Positions 56,918 to 64,000 of a DNA stretch of 64,000 nucleotides are shown piece after piece (position 1 is the stretch's first letter; every line of letters starts with the position of its first letter). The stretch is taken from positions 4,093,501 to 4,157,500 of the forward strand of contig NZ_LBIA02000001.1 of assembly GCF_001006325.2 (NCBI RefSeq), written 5' to 3'. This DNA comes from Afipia massiliensis. Lineage in GTDB: Bacteria > Pseudomonadota > Alphaproteobacteria > Rhizobiales > Xanthobacteraceae. The notes below the pieces were generated by a model, which saw only the letters and a program-made list of their open reading frames with translations, did not search any database and was not told the DNA's origin. The translations under genes were made by a program, and so were the position numbers.

Positions 56918-57832
56918 ATGACCGACAAATTCATCTCAATCGAAGGCATCGCCAAGCGCTATCCCGCGCCGTCCGGCGGTACGACGACGATTTTCGAAGA
57001 CCTGTGGCTGTCGATGCCACGCGGCGAGTTCGGTTGCGTTATCGGCCACTCCGGTTGCGGCAAGACCACGGTCCTGAACATTCTCGCCGGCCTCGATGAA
57101 CCAAGCGAAGGCGCGGTGATCGTCGACGGACAGGCGATCGAAGGCACAAGCCTTGATCGCGCCGTGATCTTCCAGAGCCACGCGCTGTTGCCGTGGCGCA
57201 CGGTGATGGGCAACGTCGCATACGCCGTCACATCGAAATGGCGCAAATGGGACAAGGCACGCGTCCGTGCCCACGCACAGAAGTTCATCGACATCGTCGG
57301 CCTGACCGGCTCGGAGCACAAGCGCCCGTCTGAACTGTCCGGCGGCATGAAACAGCGTGTCGGCATCGCGCGGGCTCTCTCGATCACGCCCAAGATCATG
57401 CTGATGGACGAGCCGTTCTCCGCACTGGACGCACTGACACGCGGCACATTGCAGGACGAAGTCCGCCGCATTTGCCTTGAGACCGGCCAGACCGCTTTCA
57501 TGATCACACATGATGTCGATGAGGCAATCTATCTCGCCGACAAGATCTTTCTGATGACCAACGGTCCGGGCGCAGTGCTGGCGGAAGTCCTGGAAAACCC
57601 GCTGCCGAAAGACCGCGGCAGGATCGATCTGCACAGACACCCGCACTACTACGCACTGCGCAACCACATCATCGACTTCCTGGTGACCCGTAGCAAAACG
57701 TTCGTGGAAACCAATAAGGATCACGATCCTCGCAATGTACCAACGGTTCGTCCCGGGTTCGCCGAGCCTGCGATCGTCAACACGACCGAGTCCTTTCAAA
57801 AGCCGCAGGCCGGGCAGGCCAGCGCGCGATAA
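56918..57832 (+). CDS. ABC transporter ATPase (nitrate/cyanate type)
   Basis: 304 residues from the ATG at 56918; an upstream in-frame ATG overlaps the permease. Walker A GHSGCGKTT, Q-loop with ALLPWRTVMGNV, signature LSGGMKQRVGIARAL, Walker B MLMDEPFSALD and the switch His in MITHDVDEAIYLAD. A C-terminal extension of about 40 residues with no recognised motif follows the ATPase core. Energises the transporter. 24 nt before cynS. Confidence 0.94.
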   Translation: MTDKFISIEGIAKRYPAPSGGTTTIFEDLWLSMPRGEFGCVIGHSGCGKTTVLNILAGLDEPSEGAVIVDGQAIEGTSLDRAVIFQSHALLPWRTVMGNVAYAVTSKWRKWDKARVRAHAQKFIDIVGLTGSEHKRPSELSGGMKQRVGIARALSITPKIMLMDEPFSALDALTRGTLQDEVRRICLETGQTAFMITHDVDEAIYLADKIFLMTNGPGAVLAEVLENPLPKDRGRIDLHRHPHYYALRNHIIDFLVTRSKTFVETNKDHDPRNVPTVRPGFAEPAIVNTTESFQKPQAGQASAR

Positions 57833-57856
57833 CCTCGATAACTCAAGGAGAAAAGA

Positions 57857-58345
57857 ATGAAGCGATCCGACCTCACCGAAAAGCTGCTCGACATCAAGCG
57901 CGAGAACGGCTGGACGTGGAAGCACATCTGCGAACAGATCGGCGGACACTCGGACGCGCTAATCGTCGGCGCGATACTCGGCCAAATGAAACTCACCAAG
58001 CCACAGGCATCTAACGCCGCAACGCTGTTCGGCCTGTCCAAGGCTGAAACCGCGATGATCAACGAGATTCCGACGCGCGGCGATGGCACGCAGATGCCGC
58101 CGACCGACCCCCTGATTTACCGCTTCTATGAAATGGTCATGGTGAACGGGCCGGCGTGGAAAGCGCTGATCGAAGAAGAATTCGGCGACGGCATCATGTC
58201 CGCCATCGACTTCGATTTCGCAATGGAACGTGTCGCTAACCCGAAAGGGGACCGCGTCAAGTTTGTGATGACGGGAAAATTCCTGCCGTTCAAGTACTAC
58301 GGCGCAACCGGCAACAACATGGAATACGGTTTCAAGGAGGATTGA
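57857..58345 (+). CDS. cynS: Cyanase (cyanate hydratase)
   Basis: Decomposes cyanate with bicarbonate to ammonia and CO2. 162 residues, close to the 156 of E. coli. Catalytic residues are in the conserved spacing: Arg89 and Glu92 (LIYRFYEMV) and Ser115 (GIMSAIDF). The N-terminal helical domain and the C-terminal dimerisation domain (RVKFVMTGKFLPFKYYG) are complete. Last gene of the operon. No carbonic anhydrase (cynT) is beside it, so bicarbonate must come from elsewhere. It ends 6 nt before the convergent otnK. Confidence 0.97.
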   Translation: MKRSDLTEKLLDIKRENGWTWKHICEQIGGHSDALIVGAILGQMKLTKPQASNAATLFGLSKAETAMINEIPTRGDGTQMPPTDPLIYRFYEMVMVNGPAWKALIEEEFGDGIMSAIDFDFAMERVANPKGDRVKFVMTGKFLPFKYYGATGNNMEYGFKED

Positions 58346-58351
58346 GCCGCG

Positions 58352-59626
58352 CTACGGCATCAGGCGGATGGCGTCGTTAAAGAAATCCGGTCCGCCGAAA
58401 TTGCCGGACTTCAGCGCCATCACAGCTTCGCCCCTACCCCAGCCGACACAACGAAGGACCGGAACGCCAGCGGCGATTTCCGGTCCAACCAGAAACGCCG
58501 GGATGCGAAGGCGATCCACCACGGCACCCGATGTCTCGCCGCCCGCAATAACGAGACGCCGCACGCCTGCAGCGGCAAGTCCTTCGCTGATTGCGGCCAT
58601 CGTCTGCTCGATAGCGTGACCGGCCGCATCTCGTCCATGTCTAGCCTGAAGTGCCGAAACCTGATCGGGCGAAGAACTGCTGGCTATCAGTACCGGTGCT
58701 CTCCCCATTTTCGCGCGCGCCCAGTCAAGCGCGCGTTCCGCTTCCGCTCGACCCACCACGATCTTTTCCGGATCTAGCCGCAGCACCGGCATCGATTTTT
58801 CCGCCTGCGCGATCTGCGCCAGCGTCGCTTGCGAGCAGCTTCCGGCGAGACAGGCGACAGGTCCGCCAATCGCCTTCTGATCCGCGCCCGAGGAAGTCGG
58901 CTTGACCTTGCCTGATGCGATCAATCCTCGCGCGAGGCCAAGCCCCATTCCGGATGCACCGACCGACAGCCGATGATCGAGAGAAACCTGACCGATGACT
59001 TCAAGTTCGGGGTCAAACACCGCATCGACAACGGCAGCGCCCATCCCTTGCTTCGCCAGTTCAGCGAGGCGTGCACGGATCGCGTCAGCCCCCTTCGCGA
59101 CGGTCGCGAGATCAACAAGACCAACTTTGGACCTGCTCTGCCGCGCCAAGACGCGTACCAGATTGGAGTCGTGCATTGGATTGAGCGGATGATCCTTCAG
59201 CGGGCTTTCATTCAGCGGGACACCGCCGACAAACAGGTTGCCCTGATAGACCGTGCGCCCTGTTCCGGGAAACGCCGGCGTCACAAGCACGATATCGTCA
59301 CTGGAGTCCGCGCGCAGCGCATCCATCACCGGGCCGATGTTTCCAGCGTCGGTGGAATCGAATGTCGAACAGATCTTGAACAGCACATGGGGCGCTCCAC
59401 GCGCCCGCAGCCATTTGTCGGCCTCGCGCGACCGCGCTACCGCCTGAGACGCCTCGATAGAACGGCTTTTCAGCGACACCACGACGGCATCGACGTCGGG
59501 CAACGCCAGCGCATTGTTTGGAACGCCAATAGTCTGCACCGTGCGGAGGCCGCAGCGGGTCAGCATGTTGGCAAGATCGGATGCGCCGGTGTAATCATCG
59601 GCGATGCAGCCCAGCGCCAACGTCAC
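58352..59626 (-). CDS. otnK: 3-oxo-tetronate kinase (OtnK, DUF1537 family)
   Basis: 424 residues from a GTG at 59626 (GGGAG upstream) that overlaps the otnI stop (GTGA). Opening GCIADDYTGASDLANML is the family signature (Asp-rich phosphate-binding motif), and the C-terminal IAGGETSGAVVDRL carries the nucleotide-binding Gly-rich loop. Phosphorylates 3-oxo-tetronate in L-threonate breakdown. Follows otnI and ltnD on the same strand, which fixes its role. Confidence 0.93.
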   Translation of the reverse strand: MTLALGCIADDYTGASDLANMLTRCGLRTVQTIGVPNNALALPDVDAVVVSLKSRSIEASQAVARSREADKWLRARGAPHVLFKICSTFDSTDAGNIGPVMDALRADSSDDIVLVTPAFPGTGRTVYQGNLFVGGVPLNESPLKDHPLNPMHDSNLVRVLARQSRSKVGLVDLATVAKGADAIRARLAELAKQGMGAAVVDAVFDPELEVIGQVSLDHRLSVGASGMGLGLARGLIASGKVKPTSSGADQKAIGGPVACLAGSCSQATLAQIAQAEKSMPVLRLDPEKIVVGRAEAERALDWARAKMGRAPVLIASSSSPDQVSALQARHGRDAAGHAIEQTMAAISEGLAAAGVRRLVIAGGETSGAVVDRLRIPAFLVGPEIAAGVPVLRCVGWGRGEAVMALKSGNFGGPDFFNDAIRLMP

Positions 59627-60414
59627 GCGCGCGCTCCCGTTTTCGGGGCATACGGTGCGAACCAGCCGAGGCCGTCGACCGTATTTCCCTTCGGTCGATA
59701 CTCGCAACCAACGAAGCCATCATAGCCGAGCCGGTCCAGCTCATCGAACAGGAACAAGTAATTCAATTCCTCCCCTGCCGGTTCGTTGCGTGAGGGAACG
59801 CTGGCGATCTGAATATGTCCGATCATCGGCATCATCTTGCGTAATGCCATGGTCACGTCGCCATGGACGATCTGCCGGTGATAAATGTCGAACTGCAGTT
59901 TCAGATTAGCAATTCTGAGGTCGTCAATCACGCCCGCTGCGAAATCAAAATCGTTCAGGAAGTATCCGGGCACATCCCGGGGATTGATCGGCTCCAGCAT
60001 CAGATCGATGTTCTCTTTTGCCAACGCCTCGGCGGTCCATACCACCGAGCGGCAAAATGCATCGACCGCTTTCGGATCGCGGCGATCCGCAATGCCCGCC
60101 ATCAAATGCAGGCGTTTGACACCCGTCGCTTTGGCGTAAGGGAGAACCTTCTTGACACTGGCCTGCACATCGGCGAAGCGATCCGGCAATGCCGCAAATC
60201 CGCGCTCACCCTTGTTCCAATCGCCGGGAAACAGGTTGAACAGCGCCTGAGTGAGGCCGTTGCGGTGAAGCCGATCGCCAACATCATCAGGCGAATGCTC
60301 GTAGGGAAACAAAAACTCTACCGCTGTGAACCCGGCCTTCGCCGCTGCATCGAAGCGATCGAGAAACGGCACTTCATTGAACATCATGCTGAGATTGGCG
60401 GCAAAGCGAGGCAT
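59623..60414 (-). CDS. otnI: 2-oxo-tetronate isomerase (OtnI, hydroxypyruvate-isomerase-like)
   Basis: 263 residues, xylose-isomerase-like TIM barrel. Motifs include NLSMMFNEVPFLDRFDAA at the start, LMLEPINPRD with the metal-binding Glu, LKLQFDIYHRQI and FVGCEYRPKGNTVDGLGW at the end with a further Glu. Isomerises 2-oxo-tetronate to 3-oxo-tetronate. AGGAG lies upstream of the ATG. It overlaps otnK by 4 nt and follows ltnD by 21 nt. Confidence 0.92.
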   Translation of the reverse strand: MPRFAANLSMMFNEVPFLDRFDAAAKAGFTAVEFLFPYEHSPDDVGDRLHRNGLTQALFNLFPGDWNKGERGFAALPDRFADVQASVKKVLPYAKATGVKRLHLMAGIADRRDPKAVDAFCRSVVWTAEALAKENIDLMLEPINPRDVPGYFLNDFDFAAGVIDDLRIANLKLQFDIYHRQIVHGDVTMALRKMMPMIGHIQIASVPSRNEPAGEELNYLFLFDELDRLGYDGFVGCEYRPKGNTVDGLGWFAPYAPKTGARA

Positions 60415-60435
60415 CTTGACTCCTGGTCGAAGTAC

Positions 60436-61347
60436 TTAGTTCTTTTCACCCGGCAGTTTCGTTCCGGTTACGCGTGCATACATCCGCGCAACCGATGCGT
60501 CGTCATCGCGGCCCATACCAGCTGCGGATGTCATGAGAAACATCTGCAAGGCCGCCGCCGATACCGGTACCGGGAACTTCGCGGTTCGCGCCATATCCTG
60601 AATGATGCCGAGATCCTTGACGAAAATGTCGACCGCGCTGCGCGGCGTGTAGTCGCCGTCCAGCACATGCGGCATCCGGTTCTCGAACATCCATGAATTG
60701 CCGGCGGATGCCGTGATCACTTCATAAACTTTGCTAATGTCGAGACCCTGCTTCGCCGCGAAGACCATAGCCTCGCTGGCGGCGGCGATATGCACGCCGG
60801 CCAGCAATTGATTGATCATTTTGAACGCCGCGCCCTGCCCCGGCTGATCGCCCAGTTCGTAGAGTTTCGCAGACATCGCGTCGAGCGCGGGCCTTGCCTT
60901 GGCGAAGGCAGCCTGGCTGCCCGAGGCAAGAATGGTCAATTCGCCCTGCGCGGCACGCTGCGCGCCGCCGCTGATCGGCGCATCGAGATAGTGTCTGCCG
61001 CTCGCTTCAAGCTGTTTGGCCATGCGCCTTGCCACGTCCGGATCCATCGTCGCCGAGGATATAAAGACTGCGCCTTTTGGCAGTGTTTCGGCCACCCCTT
61101 GAGTGCCGAACAGAATGGTTTCGGTTTGCGCCGCGTTCACGACGACGCTGACCACCGCATCGGCGTCCTTCGCCGCTTCCGCTGGTGACGCAGCGCCCTG
61201 TCCGCCCTCGGCGACAAGCCGCGCAGTGACCTCTGGCGCGACATCGCAACCCGCGACGTCGAAGCCGGCACGTTTGAGCGACAGCGCCATGCCAAAGCCC
61301 ATCGATCCGAGACCGATGACCCCGACGCGTCCCATCTTGACGGACAT
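60436..61347 (-). CDS. ltnD: L-threonate dehydrogenase (LtnD)
   Basis: 303 residues, beta-hydroxyacid dehydrogenase family. Rossmann motif GLGSMGFGMALSL (12-24), substrate-binding DAPISGGAQRAAQG (122-135) and catalytic Lys176 (FKMINQLLAG). Oxidises L-threonate to 2-oxo-tetronate. Without its neighbours it could be read as any 3-hydroxyacid dehydrogenase; the otnI-otnK linkage and divergent otnC define the substrate. First gene of the minus-strand operon. Confidence 0.93.
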   Translation of the reverse strand: MSVKMGRVGVIGLGSMGFGMALSLKRAGFDVAGCDVAPEVTARLVAEGGQGAASPAEAAKDADAVVSVVVNAAQTETILFGTQGVAETLPKGAVFISSATMDPDVARRMAKQLEASGRHYLDAPISGGAQRAAQGELTILASGSQAAFAKARPALDAMSAKLYELGDQPGQGAAFKMINQLLAGVHIAAASEAMVFAAKQGLDISKVYEVITASAGNSWMFENRMPHVLDGDYTPRSAVDIFVKDLGIIQDMARTAKFPVPVSAAALQMFLMTSAAGMGRDDDASVARMYARVTGTKLPGEKN

Positions 61348-61482
61348 GTTTCCTCATTTTGTTGCTTGCTCGTACGTTGGCGTCGAGCGGTTAGAGCGTT
61401 GGTAGCATGGCTAGCGGCGCGTCCAAAATGGCATTTGAGCCACGCGCAAAACCGTGAGAAAACGCAACCCGAAAGGCGCCCC

Positions 61483-62139
61483 ATGACGGAAACAAGGCTT
61501 CGCGATCAAATCTGCCAGTTCGGCCGCTCGCTGTTCGAACGAGGCCTGACCCCGGGGTCTTCGGGAAACATCAGCGTCCGCCTCGACGACGGCGGCTGGC
61601 TGGTCACGCCGACCAACGCTTCGCTGGGCTTCCTTGATCCCGCGCGTCTTTCGCGGCTGAACGGATCCGGGCACCCTCTGTCAGGGGATGCGCCGACCAA
61701 GGAGATCCCCCTGCATGCGGCGCTCTATGAAACCAGACGCGGCGCAAGGGCTGTTGTGCACCTGCACTGTGCGCATTGTGTCGCCGTATCCATGCTTCCG
61801 GAGATCGACCCGAAGGCAGCGCTGCCGCCGCTGACACCCTATTACATGATGCGTTGTGGCGCCACGGCGCTGTTGCCCTACTACCGTCCGGGCGATGCGG
61901 CGGTGGCCGATGCGATCCGCGGGCTCGCCGGAAAATACTCTTGCGTGCTGCTCTCCAATCATGGTCCGGTGGTTTCGGGCGATACGCTCGAAGCTGCCGT
62001 CTTCGCCACGGAAGAGCTTGAAGAAACAGCGAAGCTCTATCTGATGACCCGTGGCATGAACCCGCGAACACTGACGCCGGAGCAGGTCACCGACCTTGCT
62101 GCAGCATTTGGGAAATCGAAACCGGGTACAACGTCATGA
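61483..62139 (+). CDS. otnC: 3-oxo-tetronate 4-phosphate decarboxylase (OtnC, class II aldolase family)
   Basis: 218 residues from the ATG at 61483. LTPGSSGNISVRLDDGGWLVTP and VVHLHCAHCVAVSM with zinc-binding histidines, then SNHGPVVSGDTLEAA with a third. Forms dihydroxyacetone phosphate from 3-oxo-tetronate 4-phosphate, ending the threonate pathway. Divergent from ltnD with 135 nt between, and its end overlaps arsC by 4 nt. Confidence 0.92.
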   Translation: MTETRLRDQICQFGRSLFERGLTPGSSGNISVRLDDGGWLVTPTNASLGFLDPARLSRLNGSGHPLSGDAPTKEIPLHAALYETRRGARAVVHLHCAHCVAVSMLPEIDPKAALPPLTPYYMMRCGATALLPYYRPGDAAVADAIRGLAGKYSCVLLSNHGPVVSGDTLEAAVFATEELEETAKLYLMTRGMNPRTLTPEQVTDLAAAFGKSKPGTTS

Positions 62140-62543
62140 CTGTCACCATCTATCACAATCCCGCCTGCGGAACGTCGCGGAACACGCTCGCGATGATCCG
62201 GCAGAGCGGCGAAGAGCCAACTGTCATCGAGTATCTTGAGACACCACCTTCCCGCGACCAACTGGTCGCTCTGATCAAAGACATGAACATTCCGGTGCGC
62301 GCGCTGCTCCGTGAAAAAGGCACACCGTTCGCAGCGCTCGGCCTTTCCGACCCGGCCTTGACCGACGACCAGTTGCTGGATGCGATGATAACGCATCCAA
62401 TCCTGATCAATCGACCTATCGTCGTGACTCCCAAGGGTGTTCGCCTCTGCCGTCCTTCAGAGCTCGTGCTTGGATTGCTGCAAAATCCCGTCGCGACGTT
62501 TGTCAAAGAGGATGGCGAGATCGTTGGTGTCACACAGCCGTAA
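62136..62543 (+). CDS. arsC: ArsC-family arsenate reductase (glutaredoxin-linked)
   Basis: 135 residues. Catalytic Cys11 in YHNPACGTSRN, then the Arg-containing arsenate-binding motifs NRPIVVTPKGVRLCRP. Reduces arsenate to arsenite, or serves as a Spx-like redox protein. It overlaps otnC by 4 nt (ATGA), so the two are co-translated although their functions look unrelated. No arsenite exporter or ArsR lies nearby. Confidence 0.92.
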   Translation: MTVTIYHNPACGTSRNTLAMIRQSGEEPTVIEYLETPPSRDQLVALIKDMNIPVRALLREKGTPFAALGLSDPALTDDQLLDAMITHPILINRPIVVTPKGVRLCRPSELVLGLLQNPVATFVKEDGEIVGVTQP

Positions 62544-62565
62544 TCCGTCTTGATAAAGGTGCGCT

Positions 62566-62787
62566 TCAGCCGGCCTTCGCGATCGCAAAACTGATCCGCA
62601 CGTCGTCGAACCTCTCGGCGTAGTCAACGCTCGCCTGCTTGGCGTCTCCTCTTTCATCGCAAATCACAATCGCGCGATACCATCGCGGCGAAATGTTGCG
62701 CCGCCAGAAAAACTTCTGAAGCGCATCACCTTGCTTAACGGCGATGACGCGATAGGCTCTCGCCCGTAAAACGCTAAAAATCGAACC
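62566..62787 (-). pseudogene. Possible truncated gene remnant, no start codon
   Basis: An open minus-strand frame of 73 codons that reads like protein (YRVIAVKQGDALQKFFWRR, then ISPRWYRAIVICDERGDAK, ending FAIAKAG) but has no ATG and no near-start; a lone GTG would leave 32 residues. A stop closes it at 62788-62790, in the leader of the next gene. Perhaps a C-terminal fragment whose front end was lost, or a short gene with an unusual start. Family not recognised. Confidence 0.35.
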
Positions 62788-62805
62788 CTACCGGGAGGAT
62801 AAATC

Positions 62806-64000
62806 ATGTTTTACGCTTTCAAAAATCACGCCCTGACTTCAGCCGCAGCCGCTGCGTTTGTGTGCGCATCGGCAATTTCTGCATCGGCTCAAACTCCGAA
62901 CAACAATTTGGACAAGCTCGGCAATTTCCAGAAGACCGGCGTCACTGAAATTCCAACCGTTCCGCAGACAGGCCGCAAGGTCGATGCGATCAAGGCCAAT
63001 CTCGCCAAGATCAAACTGCCGCCAGGCTTCAAAATCAGTCTTTATGCGCTCGTTCCCGATGCGCGGCATATCGCCGTCGGACCGCAAGGTGTCGTGACGT
63101 TCGTCGGCACACGAAAGAGCAAGGTCTACGCCGTCACCGATCGCGGCAAGGCTGGTTTCGCGGAGGAAGTGAAAGAGTTCGCGCCGTCCGTCAGTTTCAC
63201 CATTCCGAACGGCGTCTGCTTCTCCAAGGATGGATTCCTCTTCGTCGCCGAACAGAATCGCATTCTCAATTTCCCTGCCGCCGAATTCTTCTATGAAAGC
63301 CCTGATATCGCTGTCGCCGTGGTCGTTCCGCAGGGCGAGCTGATCCCCAAGGACGATGAAAGCTTCAATCACACCGCTCGCGTCTGCCGTGTCGGCGCGG
63401 ACAACAAGATCTATGTGACGCTTGGACAGCCGTTCAACGTGCCGGCGAAGGATAAGCTCGAAGGCTACGCGAAACATGGCATCGGCGGCATCATCCGCGT
63501 CGATCAGGATGGCAAGAACAAAGAAGTTTACGCCCAAGGCGTCCGCAATTCGGTCGGCATGGATTTCAACCCGAAGAACAACCAGCTCTGGTTCACGGAC
63601 AACCAGGTCGACGGCATGGGCGATAACATCCCGCCCGGCGAGCTGAACCGCGCTACACAAATCGGCCAGAACTTTGGCTTCCCCTATTTCGGCGGCGGCA
63701 AGGTCCGGACCGTCGAGTACAAGGCTGACACCCCGCCGGCCAACGTCGTGTATCCGGAAGTCGAGATGGACGCCCATGCGGCCGACCTCGGCATGACGTT
63801 CTATAACGGCAAGTCTTTCCCGGCCAAGTATCGCGGCGGCATTTTCTCGGCCCAGCATGGATCATGGAATCGTACCGATCCGATCGGCGCACGGGTAATG
63901 TTCACTTCGCTCAAGCCCGATGGTAGCGCCGACAAAACGGAAGTCTTTGCGTCCGGTTGGTTGACCCCGGATGGCGAATACACGGGACGGCCGGTCGACA
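62806..64000 (+). CDS. PQQ-type soluble sugar/sorbosone dehydrogenase (first 398 residues)
   Basis: Cut by the right window edge. Signal peptide (about 1-28, ending ASA). Beta-propeller repeat features of PQQ-dependent soluble dehydrogenases: LPPGFKISLYALVPDARHIAVGPQGVVTFVGTRKSKVYAV, GVRNSVGMDFNPKNNQLWFTDNQVDGMGDNIPPGE and IFSAQHGSWNRTDPIGARV. Periplasmic oxidation of sugars or related alcohols is likely. GGGAGG lies before the ATG. Confidence 0.9.
   Translation, partial: MFYAFKNHALTSAAAAAFVCASAISASAQTPNNNLDKLGNFQKTGVTEIPTVPQTGRKVDAIKANLAKIKLPPGFKISLYALVPDARHIAVGPQGVVTFVGTRKSKVYAVTDRGKAGFAEEVKEFAPSVSFTIPNGVCFSKDGFLFVAEQNRILNFPAAEFFYESPDIAVAVVVPQGELIPKDDESFNHTARVCRVGADNKIYVTLGQPFNVPAKDKLEGYAKHGIGGIIRVDQDGKNKEVYAQGVRNSVGMDFNPKNNQLWFTDNQVDGMGDNIPPGELNRATQIGQNFGFPYFGGGKVRTVEYKADTPPANVVYPEVEMDAHAADLGMTFYNGKSFPAKYRGGIFSAQHGSWNRTDPIGARVMFTSLKPDGSADKTEVFASGWLTPDGEYTGRPVD

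Overview
This is chromosomal DNA of a GC-rich alphaproteobacterium, most likely of the Nitrobacteraceae/Bradyrhizobiaceae (Bradyrhizobium, Afipia, Rhodopseudomonas type). The reasons are the tig-clpP-clpX-lon protein-quality cluster, a sigma54-driven glnB-glnA pair, a complete valine catabolic operon, many Tat signals, and intergenic REP-like palindromes. I see no phage, insertion sequence, CRISPR array or rRNA. There is one tRNA.

Layout. (1) 1-13442, all minus strand: lon (cut by the window edge), clpX, a four-gene module (a secreted TPR-CHAT protease-like protein, a secreted beta-rich protein and two zinc-ribbon proteins), then clpP, tig, a hypothetical protein and a TPR lipoprotein-like or secreted protein. 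(2) 13651-19137: tRNA-Leu(UAG), a Tat-exported copper-site-less multicopper-oxidase-like protein, the NAD(P)HX repair enzyme, and glnB-glnA behind a good -24/-12 promoter. (3) 19138-28340: repeats, an ArsR-SRPBCC-DUF1801 operon, a large MscS-type channel, a 1.1 kb repeat-rich gap, a hot-dog dehydratase, a UPF0178 protein and an ABC-F ATPase. (4) 28356-38356, minus strand: flavoprotein, SDR, MaoC, acyl-CoA ligase, mmsB, HIBCH, isobutyryl-CoA dehydrogenase, mmsA and a TetR regulator, a valine/branched acyl-CoA degradation block. (5) 38522-45730, mostly plus strand: crotonase, thiolase, a FabF-like ketosynthase, a divergent HxlR/reductase pair, a methyltransferase and two small conserved proteins. 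(6) 45746-52513: a three-gene transglutaminase / ATP-grasp-alpha-E / DUF2126 amidoligase-type operon. (7) 52597-58345: a sigma54 enhancer-binding regulator divergent from an ABC transporter (binding protein, permease, ATPase) and cyanase. (8) 58352-62543: the L-threonate pathway (ltnD, otnI, otnK and divergent otnC) with an ArsC-like reductase overlapping otnC. (9) The start of a PQQ-type sugar dehydrogenase runs off the right edge.

The most coherent regulatory story is the cyanate island. Three ACGA-N4-TCGT palindromes lie between the regulator and a near-consensus -24/-12 element, in the position expected of enhancer sites. The most unusual module is the secreted CHAT protein with its zinc-ribbon partners, lodged inside the clp/lon locus; its CHAT domain carries a sequence that fits an EF-hand loop between the catalytic His and Cys.
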